Assembly (NCBI GenBank): GCA_946479725.1
Contig: CAMLHB010000013.1
Location: 1-24,435, forward strand
DNA length: 24,435 nt
Direction: 5' to 3'
Source: an uncultured Actinomycetes bacterium
GTDB taxonomy: Bacteria; Actinomycetota; Thermoleophilia; Solirubrobacterales; 70-9
Shown: piece after piece, positions 1 through 6,678 of the stretch
Layout of the letters: every line of letters starts with the position of its first letter
How positions within the stretch are numbered: the first letter of the stretch is position 1
Position numbers and translations under genes: made by a program
The notes under the pieces: model-generated
The model's input: only the letters and a program-made list of their open reading frames with translations
Databases searched by the model: none
What the model was told of the DNA's origin: nothing

Positions 1-1
1 G

Positions 2-1333
2 TCGACGCGGGCGGAAGAGAGCGGCGCGGGCTGGCCCGTCATCCGCTTCCTGGTCGCCGGCGCCTTCGCCTGGATCGCCTCCCTGCTGACCCCGCTAAGC
101 AGCATCGAGCAGCTGGCGATGTGGGCGGGCTTCATCGCCCTCGACAGCGCCTGCCGCGCCCTCCTCTCCCCCTACCTGGAGCGCCTCAACCCGCAGGAGC
201 GTTGGGTCCTGGTCGGTGACGAGGAGGTCGCCGACCGCCTCCGCGCCTACGCGCCGCTGCGCAAGTACGCCCACGTCGTCGGCACTGTGCCGCCGGCCGA
301 GAAAGACCCCGGCACCGCCGGCCGCGTCGCCGCCCTCGAGGTGGTCGAGCGCTACCACGCCGACCGGGTCGTGATCTCCAGCCAGCACGCCGACGACGAA
401 GGGCTGCTGGAACTGGTCCGCGCCTTCAAGTCGATCGGCGTCCCCGTCAGTCTTCTCCCCCGCCCCCTCGACCTGCTCGAGGCCCAGTCGGCGACCCCGA
501 ACCGGGTCGGCGGCGTGCCGCTGATCGAGGTCGAGGCGCTCGCCGCCCGCGGCGCCATCCCCTACAAGGGGCCCGACCGCCGCGCCATCCGCAGGACCAA
601 GGTCAGCGTCGTCGTGCCGGCGATGAACGAGGAGGGCAACATCGGCCAGGTCCTCTCCGAACTGCCCGACGGCCTGCACGAGGTGATCCTCGTCGATGGC
701 AACTCCAAAGACCGCACCGTCGAGGCCGCCCAGCGTGGCTACCCCGGCATCCGCGTCACCACCCAGAGCGGCCGCGGCAAGGGCGACGCCTTCCGCACCG
801 GCTTCGCCGCCGTCACCGGCAACCTCGTGGTCATGCTCGACGCCGACGGCTCCGCCGACCCGGCCGAGATTCCCCGCTTCGTCGAAGCGCTGGAGGCGGG
901 CGCCGACTTCGCCAAGGGGTCCCGCTACATGGACGGTGGCGGCAGCGCCGACATCACCCGCCTGCGCAGCCTCGGCAACTCCGTCCTCAGCGGCACCGCC
1001 AACATGCTGCACGGAACCGAGTTCACCGACCTCTGCTACGGCTACAACGCCTTCTGGGCCCGCTGCCTCCCCTTCATCTCCCTCGACGTCCCCGGCTTCG
1101 AGGTGGAGACGCTGATCAACCTCCGCATGGCCTCGGCCGGGATGAAGATCATCGAGGTCCCCTCCTACGAGAAGGAGCGGATCTCCGGCCAGAGCAACCT
1201 CAAGACCTTCCGCGACGGCTTCCGCGTCCTCGGCACCATCTTCAAGGAGGCCCGCCGCCGCCGCAACCTCCGCCACCCCCGCCACCACGTGGCCCCCGAG
1301 GTCGCCGAGCAGCGCTCTCGCGCAGCGGCTTAG
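2..1333 (+). CDS. Membrane-anchored GT2 glycosyltransferase with glycosylphosphotransferase-like N-terminus (5' partial)
   Basis: The frame is open from base 2, so the gene starts before the window; the first internal ATG is at 119. The visible N-terminus has two hydrophobic stretches (about 38-90 and 119-160). A Rossmann-like region (about 200-540) follows, containing WVLVGDEEVADRL and VGGVPLIEVE, which resembles the nucleotide-binding-like region of polyprenyl glycosylphosphotransferases. Where those enzymes continue into their catalytic domain, this protein has a GT2 domain from about 602: VSVVVPAMNEEGNIG, LVDGNSKDRT and the metal-binding DADG (839-850). The GT2 part resembles dolichol-phosphate-mannose synthase-type enzymes, which move a sugar from a nucleotide donor to a polyprenyl phosphate or a glycan. 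The C-terminus is basic (EARRRRNLRH). It is convergent with the hydrolase gene at 1537-2625. The GT2 call is firm; donor and acceptor are unknown. Confidence 0.88.
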   Translation, partial: STRAEESGAGWPVIRFLVAGAFAWIASLLTPLSSIEQLAMWAGFIALDSACRALLSPYLERLNPQERWVLVGDEEVADRLRAYAPLRKYAHVVGTVPPAEKDPGTAGRVAALEVVERYHADRVVISSQHADDEGLLELVRAFKSIGVPVSLLPRPLDLLEAQSATPNRVGGVPLIEVEALAARGAIPYKGPDRRAIRRTKVSVVVPAMNEEGNIGQVLSELPDGLHEVILVDGNSKDRTVEAAQRGYPGIRVTTQSGRGKGDAFRTGFAAVTGNLVVMLDADGSADPAEIPRFVEALEAGADFAKGSRYMDGGGSADITRLRSLGNSVLSGTANMLHGTEFTDLCYGYNAFWARCLPFISLDVPGFEVETLINLRMASAGMKIIEVPSYEKERISGQSNLKTFRDGFRVLGTIFKEARRRRNLRHPRHHVAPEVAEQRSRAAA

Positions 1334-1348
1334 AGCCGGCTCAGGGTT

Positions 1349-1372
1349 GACAGCTTTTAAATGAAAGCTGTC
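1349..1372. terminator. 9-bp perfect hairpin after the GT2 gene
   Basis: GACAGCTTT (1349-1357) and AAAGCTGTC (1364-1372) are perfect inverted repeats around a six-base AT-rich loop, 15 bases after the stop codon at 1331-1333. There is no clear T tract on either side, so a classical intrinsic terminator is not proven. The position between two converging genes fits a bidirectional terminator. An operator-type palindrome is the alternative. Confidence 0.4.
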
Positions 1373-1404
1373 CGCCCTTGAGCGTCTGCCGGAGCTCGAT
1401 CGCT

Positions 1405-1510
1405 GGAGCGTTGGGTGGCCCTCTCACAGAGGCTCCTGAGACCACAAGACGCGCCCAGCACGCCGCCCCCGCTGCGCGACGGTCTCTGGGAGAGGGCCAC
1501 CCAACGCTCC
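1405..1510. repeat. Long inverted repeat, 27-nt arms, 52-nt loop
   Basis: Arm 1405-1431 pairs with arm 1484-1510: 21 contiguous base pairs, one mismatch (1426/1489), then five more pairs. The 52-base loop is GC-rich. The element lies between two convergent genes, and no coding signal was found in it. It could be a strong bidirectional transcription stop, a REP-like dispersed repeat, or a small non-autonomous mobile element. No target-site duplication is evident at its edges. The inverted repeat is certain; its role is not. Confidence 0.8.
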
Positions 1511-1536
1511 CCCTCTCAAGCCTTCCTGCAGATGCT

Positions 1537-2625
1537 TTAGCGCGGTGGGGGCTGGATCGGGCTTTGGGTGATGCCGCCATAGAGGTTGGGGCGGTAGGCG
1601 GCGGGGTTGATGCCCTTGCGGAAAGCGTTGCTGGCCTTCTTGCTGCGCTCGATCGGCCAGTTGGTGCCGCGGTCGTCGACGTCGTACCAGACGATGGCGC
1701 GGATCTTGCGGTACTTGTGGCGGACCTTGCCGAGCATGTCCTTGATCCAGGCGGCCTTGCTGCCGCCCTTGTCGCTGGAGGCGACCTCGGCCAGCATCAT
1801 CGGCTTGCCGGGGGCCACCTTCTTGACGATCCGGTGGTAGGTGCGGTGAAAGACCTGGTTGAAGCTCTGCCAGCCGGGTGAACCGCGACGCTTGCCCCAG
1901 TTGAAACCGTCGAGGGCGGTCCAGTCGACGTAGGCGTCGCCGGGGTAGAGCTCACCGAGCGGGGTGAGGCTGTTGTAGAGGTCGACGTTGGGACACCAGA
2001 CCCAGGTCGCGTTGGTGGCGCCGACCTGGGCGAAGATGTCGTGGACGTGGCGCCAGGCGGCGACGTACTGGCCCGGGGTGTTGCCGTTGATCCCCTCCGA
2101 CCAGGGGAACCAGAAGCCGTTCATCTCCCAGTCGAAGCGGAGGAAGAAGGGCTTGCCCCATTCCTTCGCCTTGGTCGCGAAATCCCGGATGTAGGCGTCA
2201 TAGCGCCCGTCGATGATCGTCCCGAGGCTGAATTGCGTCTGGTCCGCGGTGTCCGGGCTCGCGGTCGAGTTCCAGCTGAAGACGGGGATCGCCCCGTAGC
2301 TGCGCACATTCTCCAGCGGGGTGCTGGGAAATTTCGTCATCGTGCAGCTGGAGCCGTCGCATTCGGCGAACGGCGAGCCGAACTCGATCAGCGAGAGGCC
2401 CTTGTCGGCGATGTTCTGGAAGCGGTAGACCGGGTTCATGTCCCAGGGCGCCGCTTCGCCGGTCATCTGGTCGCCAATCTGGGCGCCCCAGTAGACCGAG
2501 GCCGGCGGCCGCTTCTTCGCCGCCGCGGCGCCGGGCGCGAGCAGCAGCGAGGCGGCGAGCAGGCAGGCGCCGGCCCACAGCAACCGGTGCCGCGCTCTTC
2601 CGCTCTTCGCTTTGATCTTCATCAT
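1537..2625 (-). CDS. Secreted GH26-like glycoside hydrolase, paralog 1
   Basis: This 362-residue exported protein has a basic N-terminus, a hydrophobic core (about 14-31) and an Ala-rich cleavage region near residue 36. The mature part is a single (beta/alpha)8-type domain resembling family GH26 (endo-beta-mannanases and related endo-glycanases). The acid/base candidate is E167 in RFDWEMNG, followed by FWFPW. The nucleophile candidate is E280 in MMLAEVASS. WRHVHDIF and YPGDAYVDW are also typical of this clade. A cysteine pair (C89, C94) is shared with the three upstream paralogs. Where they have LD-x-YNWG, this copy has LDGFNWG (F241), a Tyr-to-Phe change near the active site. It is the last gene of the run from 8832, 80 bp after paralog 2. 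Tandem ATG codons (2625 and 2622) make the start uncertain by one codon. The substrate is not known. Confidence 0.88.
   Translation of the reverse strand: MMKIKAKSGRARHRLLWAGACLLAASLLLAPGAAAAKKRPPASVYWGAQIGDQMTGEAAPWDMNPVYRFQNIADKGLSLIEFGSPFAECDGSSCTMTKFPSTPLENVRSYGAIPVFSWNSTASPDTADQTQFSLGTIIDGRYDAYIRDFATKAKEWGKPFFLRFDWEMNGFWFPWSEGINGNTPGQYVAAWRHVHDIFAQVGATNATWVWCPNVDLYNSLTPLGELYPGDAYVDWTALDGFNWGKRRGSPGWQSFNQVFHRTYHRIVKKVAPGKPMMLAEVASSDKGGSKAAWIKDMLGKVRHKYRKIRAIVWYDVDDRGTNWPIERSKKASNAFRKGINPAAYRPNLYGGITQSPIQPPPR
1994..2073. repeat. 80-bp block shared with paralog 2 (copy A)
   Basis: This stretch inside hydrolase paralog 1 matches 3169-3248 in paralog 2 at 79 of 80 positions (difference at 2044). 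It encodes the YVAAWRHVHDIF to TWVWCP segment. The rest of the two genes is much more diverged. Confidence 0.85.
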
Positions 2626-2705
2626 CGTCTCAGCGCTTCAAACCCGGCCGAGGGCCGCTTGCTGCGCCCTCTCGGAGCTTCATACGTACGGCGCGCCCGC
2701 CGGGA

Positions 2706-3842
2706 TCAGCGTGGCGGCAGGATCGGACTGGTGGCCAGTTCCCCGTATCGGTTGTTTGCATAGATGCCCTTACGGATCCCCTTGGCAAACGCCTTCGTCG
2801 CCGGCCCCGAGATCTCCAGCGGCCAGTCGACCCCCCGGTCGACCGTATTGAAGTAGACCAGAGCGCGGATTCGCGGGTATCTACGGGGGAGTATTTCGAA
2901 CATCTTGCGCAGCCAGGCCGCCTTGTGGCCGCCGAAGGAGCTGGTGGCGAACTCACCCAGCATCATCGGCTTGCGCGGCGCCACCTTCTTCACCACCTGC
3001 GTGTAGGCCGGGTCGAAGAGTTCGCGGAAGCTGCGCCAGGGCCGTGAGTTGACCGGGTTGCGGCCCCAGTTGTAGGCGTCGAGGCAGGTCCAGTCGACGT
3101 AGGCGTCGCCGGGGTAGAGCGGCTTCAGCGGGTTCTGCCTCAACCGTTTCGGGGTGTCGGCATAGGGGCACCAGACCCAGGTCGCGTTGGTGGCGCCGAC
3201 CTGGGCGAAGATGTCGTGAACGTGGCGCCAGGCGGCGACGTACTGGCCGGCCGCGTTGCCATTGGTGAGCTCAGACCAGGGGAACCAGTTGCCGTTCATC
3301 TCCCAGTCAAAGCGGAGGAAGAACGGGTGCCCCCATTCGCGCGCTTCGGTGGCGAACCGGGAGATGTAGGGGTCGAGGGCGCCGCTGGCGATCTTCGCGA
3401 GCTGGAAGTCGGGCTGTTCGGGGCCGGTGCTCGGGGTCGTTTCGGAGCCCCAGCTGAAGAGCGGGATCGAGCCGTGGCCGCGGATGTTGTCCATCGCTTC
3501 GGTGGGGAACTCGTAGTCCTGGCAGGGCCGGCGGGTGCAGTCGCGCCAGGGAGAGGAGAACTCGATCAGCGACACCCCCTTGTCCAGCATCTGCTCGAAG
3601 TAGGCGACCGCGTTCATGTCCCAGGGGGCGCCGGTGCCGGTGATCTGGTCGCCGATCCAGGCGCCCCAGTAGGCGGGTTTGGGCTTCGCCTTCCGCGGGT
3701 GGTGCGACTGCTGGTGCTGCTGCTGCGACGCAGCCGTTGCCCCCACCGCCAGCAGGCCGCAGGCGAACAGGGCGAGGAGCAGTGCGGCGAGATGCGCTGG
3801 GCGGCGGCGCTTCGAGTCAGGGCCGGAGAACAAGATCGGCAA
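2706..3842 (-). CDS. Secreted GH26-like glycoside hydrolase, paralog 2
   Basis: A 378-residue paralog with a basic N-terminus (KRRR at 11-14), a hydrophobic signal core (about 18-36) and likely cleavage after ATA. A Gln/His/Lys-rich spacer (about 40-55) precedes the catalytic domain, which begins at YWGAWIGDQITG. Acid/base candidate E181 lies in RFDWEMNGNWFPW; nucleophile candidate E297 lies in MMLGEFATS. The active-site LDAYNWG keeps the Tyr that paralog 1 has lost. The cysteine pair is C102/C107. It is the most diverged copy around the nucleophile (EFATSS where the others have EVASS or EVGSS) and has a longer loop before the YPGD motif (TPKRLRQNPLKP). The start is 33 bp after paralog 3 ends and the stop is 80 bp before paralog 1, so cotranscription is likely. 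It probably cleaves a beta-linked polysaccharide outside the cell; specificity is unknown. Confidence 0.88.
   Translation of the reverse strand: MPILFSGPDSKRRRPAHLAALLLALFACGLLAVGATAASQQQHQQSHHPRKAKPKPAYWGAWIGDQITGTGAPWDMNAVAYFEQMLDKGVSLIEFSSPWRDCTRRPCQDYEFPTEAMDNIRGHGSIPLFSWGSETTPSTGPEQPDFQLAKIASGALDPYISRFATEAREWGHPFFLRFDWEMNGNWFPWSELTNGNAAGQYVAAWRHVHDIFAQVGATNATWVWCPYADTPKRLRQNPLKPLYPGDAYVDWTCLDAYNWGRNPVNSRPWRSFRELFDPAYTQVVKKVAPRKPMMLGEFATSSFGGHKAAWLRKMFEILPRRYPRIRALVYFNTVDRGVDWPLEISGPATKAFAKGIRKGIYANNRYGELATSPILPPR
3169..3248. repeat. 80-bp block shared with paralog 1 (copy B)
   Basis: This is the partner of 1994-2073, with one difference in 80 bases (3219). Third codon positions are conserved as well as the protein, which suggests recent duplication or gene conversion between the tandem hydrolase genes. 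Confidence 0.85.
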
Positions 3843-3875
3843 GTGTAGGGAACGACCCTGGCGTCACCCGCCGGC

Positions 3876-5093
3876 TCAGCTGGGAGGCGGGATCGCCCCG
3901 CCGGAGAGCCCGCCGTAACCGGCGCCGACGTAGACCGGCTGCCCGATCCCTTCGGCGAAGGCGCCGGTGGCCGGAGCGGAGGTCTCGATCGGCCAGTCCA
4001 TGTTGTCGTCGAATTTGTCGAACCAGAGCAGGGCCCGGACCTGGCGGTATTCGCTCGGGACGCGGGTCAGGGCGTCGCGGATCCAGTCCGCCTTCGAGCC
4101 GCCGTGCTCGCTGGAGCCGACCTCGGCCAGCATCATCGGCTTCGAGGGGGCGACGCTTTCGGTGACTTCGCCGTAGGTGCGGCGGAAGAGCTGGTCGAAG
4201 GTGCGCCAGCCGCGCGGCGAGGCCGGGTTGGTGCCCCAGTTGTAGCCGTCGAGCCCGGTCCAGTCGACGTAGGAGTCGCCCGGGTAGAGCGAGGAGAGGT
4301 CGGTCATCGAGCCGCCCGGGTCGACGAACGGGCACCAGACCCAGGAGACGTTGGTGGCGCCGGCGGCGGCGAAGATGTCGTGGACGTGGCGCCAGGCGGC
4401 GACGTACTCGCCGGGGGCGTTGCCGTTGACGCCCTCGGCCCAGGGGAACCAGTTGCCGTTCATCTCCCAGTCGAAGCGGAGGAAGAAGGGGTGGCCCCAT
4501 TCGCGGGCTTCGTTGGCGAACTGGGCGATGTATTCGTCGTAGCGGCCGGAGATCACGTCGGAGAGCTGGAAGTCCGGCTGGCTCAGGGTCGAGGGGATCG
4601 CCTGACTGCTCCAGCTGAGGACCGGGATCGAGCCGTGGCCGCGGATGTCATCCATCGGCGTGGTCGGAAACGAGTAGAAGGAGCAGCCCGAGCCGCCGCA
4701 CTGGGCGAAGGGCTGGAAGAACTGGACCATCGAGGCCGACTTGCCTGCATCGGCTTCGAAACGGGAGACGGCGTTCATGTCCCAGGGCGCCTGATCGCCG
4801 GTCAGGTGCGAGCCGATCGTCGCGCCCCAGTAGAGCGGCTGTGCCGGGCCCTCGGCGACGGCCTTGCAGCGGCCCCGCGCCCGCGCCAGCCTGCGGCGCT
4901 TGGCGGTGCGGGCGACGCAGCGGTTGGGGCCGACCAGGGCGCGGGCGTCGGCGACGCGACCGTGCTTCGTCCCCTGCCCGGCCGTCGGCTTCCCGCCCGA
5001 GCCCGCGAAAACGGTCCCAGCGCCAAACAGCAGCATCGCAGCGGTCATCCACAGCAGGTGGGCGACGACTCGGGTCGGGAAGCCTTGGGCCAT
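3876..5093 (-). CDS. Secreted GH26-like glycoside hydrolase, paralog 3
   Basis: A 405-residue exported paralog. The signal segment spans about residues 11-30 with a likely cleavage after VFA. A strongly basic spacer (about 43-78, with AKRRRLARARGR and two cysteines, C59 and C76) precedes the catalytic domain, which starts near LYWGATIGSHLTG. Acid/base candidate E210 is in RFDWEMNGNWFPW, nucleophile candidate E324 in MMLAEVGSS, and LDGYNWG is intact. The cysteine pair shared with the paralogs is C132/C137. Sequence is closest to paralog 4 (FFQPFA, SFPTTP or NFPTTP, LSDVISGRYD). The basic spacer might bind an anionic polymer or the cell wall, which is inference. The 85-bp gap upstream (5094-5178) holds a small hairpin, TGGAC-GAAT-GTCCA at 5143-5156. 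Function is extracellular endo-glycanase by family; the substrate is unknown. Confidence 0.88.
   Translation of the reverse strand: MAQGFPTRVVAHLLWMTAAMLLFGAGTVFAGSGGKPTAGQGTKHGRVADARALVGPNRCVARTAKRRRLARARGRCKAVAEGPAQPLYWGATIGSHLTGDQAPWDMNAVSRFEADAGKSASMVQFFQPFAQCGGSGCSFYSFPTTPMDDIRGHGSIPVLSWSSQAIPSTLSQPDFQLSDVISGRYDEYIAQFANEAREWGHPFFLRFDWEMNGNWFPWAEGVNGNAPGEYVAAWRHVHDIFAAAGATNVSWVWCPFVDPGGSMTDLSSLYPGDSYVDWTGLDGYNWGTNPASPRGWRTFDQLFRRTYGEVTESVAPSKPMMLAEVGSSEHGGSKADWIRDALTRVPSEYRQVRALLWFDKFDDNMDWPIETSAPATGAFAEGIGQPVYVGAGYGGLSGGAIPPPS
4441..4490. repeat. 50-bp block identical in paralogs 3 and 4 (copy A)
   Basis: Positions 4441-4490 are identical to 5741-5790. The block covers the acid/base motif RFDWEMNG and flanks. 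Paralogs 1 and 2 carry the same region with a few substitutions. Confidence 0.85.
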
Positions 5094-5178
5094 AAGAGCC
5101 CATCGGCCTCTCGTCCACGCCTTTCAGCCGTCCAGCCACACCTGGACGAATGTCCAATTGCGCTGCAACGAAGCTGAA

Positions 5179-6663
5179 TTAGCTGAGCGGGAGGATCTTG
5201 GTCGGGCTGAGGCCGGCGAAGGTGTTGCCGACGTAGGCGCTGCTCTGGATCCCTTCGCGGAACCCCTGGATCGCCGTGGAAGAGGTCTCGATCGGCCAAT
5301 CCATGTTGCTGTCGTATTTGTCGAACCAGAGCAGGCCGCGGATCTGCGGGTAGTCGGTCGGCAGCTTCGCCAGCATGTCCTTGATCCAGGCCGCCTTGGA
5401 GCCGCCGTACTCGCTCGAGGCGACCTCGCCGATCATCATCGGCTTGCCGGGGGCGATCGTTTCGACGATCTTCTGGTAGCTCGCCTTGTAGACGGTGTCG
5501 AAGCTCTTCCACTTGTCGGGCTTGGCCGGGTTCGTGCCCCAGTTGTAGCCGTCGAGGCAGGTCCAGTCGACGTAGGCGTCACCCGGGTAGAGCGAGGCCA
5601 GCGAGGTGCTGCCGCTGTACTCGACGTTCGGGCACCAGACCCAGCTGGCGTTGTTGGCGCCGACCGCGGTGAAGATGTCGTGGACGTGGCGCCATGCCTT
5701 GGCGGATTCACCGGGCAGGTTGCCGTTGACGCCCTCGTGCCAGGGGAACCAGTTGCCGTTCATCTCCCAGTCGAAGCGGAGGAAGAAGGGATGGTTCCAG
5801 GCCTTGGCGGCAGTGGCGAATTCGCGGATGTAGGAGTCGTAGCGGCCGGAGATCACGTCGGAGAGCTGGAAGTCGGGCTCTTCCTTGGTCGAGGGGATCG
5901 ACTGCGAGCTCCAGCTGAGGACCGGGATCGAGCCGTGGGTGCGGATGTTTTCCAGCGGCGTCGTCGGAAAGTTGTAGAAGGAGCAGCCCGGATTGCAGTT
6001 GGCGAAGGGCTGGAAGAACTGGACCATCGAGACCTTCTTGCCGACGTTTTCCTCGAACTTGGAGACCGCGTTCATGTCCCAGGGGGCCTGGTTGCCGGTC
6101 AGCTGCGAGCCGATCGTCGCGCCCCAGTAGATCGGGCCGCTGCTCGGGGCCGGGGTGGGCGTCGGAGTCGGTTCGGGGGTCGGTTCCGGTTCCGGGGTCG
6201 GCGTGGGAGTGGAGGTGCTGTTGGAGACGGTCACCGTCACCTGCGTCGTCGCCTTCACGCCTTTGGCGCCGTAGGCGGTGGCGCTGAGGGTGTGGGAGCC
6301 GTTGGCGAGCTTGGTGGTGTCGAGGCTGCCGGCGAAGGGAGCGCTGCTGTCGCTCCAGACGGCGGTCCCGTCGACGACGAATTCGACCTTGGTCGGCGTC
6401 CCGGCGCTGACCCCGATCGCCCAGACTACGGCGCCGCTGACGGTCTGGCCGTCGGCCGGGCTGGTCGTCGCGATCACCAGCGTTTCCTTGCTGGTCGTGG
6501 TCTTGACCCGCGAAGAAGAGGTGGTCGTGGTGCTGGTCGAGGTGGATTCGCCGCCCAGCTTCTTCGCCGGTCCGATCCCTTCGGCGCCGGAGGCGCCGGG
6601 TGCCAGCACGCCGGTGGTCCCGAGGAGGACGAGGGCGGTGACGAGGAGGCGAGAGCGGAGCAT
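5179..6663 (-). CDS. Secreted GH26-like glycoside hydrolase with Ig-like domain and PT/PE linker, paralog 4
   Basis: This is the largest hydrolase of the array (494 residues). In order: signal peptide (about 1-26), Ser/Thr-rich segment (40-59), an Ig-like beta-sandwich module (about 62-147: SPADGQTVSGAVVWAIGV, VEFVVDGTAVW, LANGSHTLSATAYG), a Pro/Thr/Glu linker (149-177), then the GH26-like catalytic domain (about 178-490). Acid/base candidate E300 lies in RFDWEMNGNWFPW; nucleophile candidate E413 in MMIGEVASS; LDGYNWG is intact; the cysteine pair is C223/C227. The Ig-like module and stiff linker would hold the catalytic domain away from the wall or from a bound glycan (inference from similar modular hydrolases). 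It starts 15 bp after the GT2-GT4 gene ends, so the two are almost certainly cotranscribed, linking glycan synthesis to glycan cleavage. The target is unknown. Confidence 0.9.
   Translation of the reverse strand: MLRSRLLVTALVLLGTTGVLAPGASGAEGIGPAKKLGGESTSTSTTTTSSSRVKTTTSKETLVIATTSPADGQTVSGAVVWAIGVSAGTPTKVEFVVDGTAVWSDSSAPFAGSLDTTKLANGSHTLSATAYGAKGVKATTQVTVTVSNSTSTPTPTPEPEPTPEPTPTPTPAPSSGPIYWGATIGSQLTGNQAPWDMNAVSKFEENVGKKVSMVQFFQPFANCNPGCSFYNFPTTPLENIRTHGSIPVLSWSSQSIPSTKEEPDFQLSDVISGRYDSYIREFATAAKAWNHPFFLRFDWEMNGNWFPWHEGVNGNLPGESAKAWRHVHDIFTAVGANNASWVWCPNVEYSGSTSLASLYPGDAYVDWTCLDGYNWGTNPAKPDKWKSFDTVYKASYQKIVETIAPGKPMMIGEVASSEYGGSKAAWIKDMLAKLPTDYPQIRGLLWFDKYDSNMDWPIETSSTAIQGFREGIQSSAYVGNTFAGLSPTKILPLS
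5741..5790. repeat. 50-bp block identical in paralogs 3 and 4 (copy B)
   Basis: This is the partner of 4441-4490, within the acid/base region of paralog 4. Confidence 0.85.
6133..6219 (-). repeat. Low-complexity Pro/Thr/Glu linker coding repeat
   Basis: This stretch encodes residues 149-177 of paralog 4, built of TP and EP dipeptides. The repetitive DNA could change length by slippage, which would change the spacing between the Ig-like and catalytic domains. Confidence 0.75.
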
Positions 6664-6678
6664 GCCCCGCTCATCGAC

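Noticed and set aside
95..1288. Minus-strand frame opposite the first GT2 gene
   Set aside because: Ala/Gly/Glu/Val-rich shadow frame with no start signal or family resemblance.
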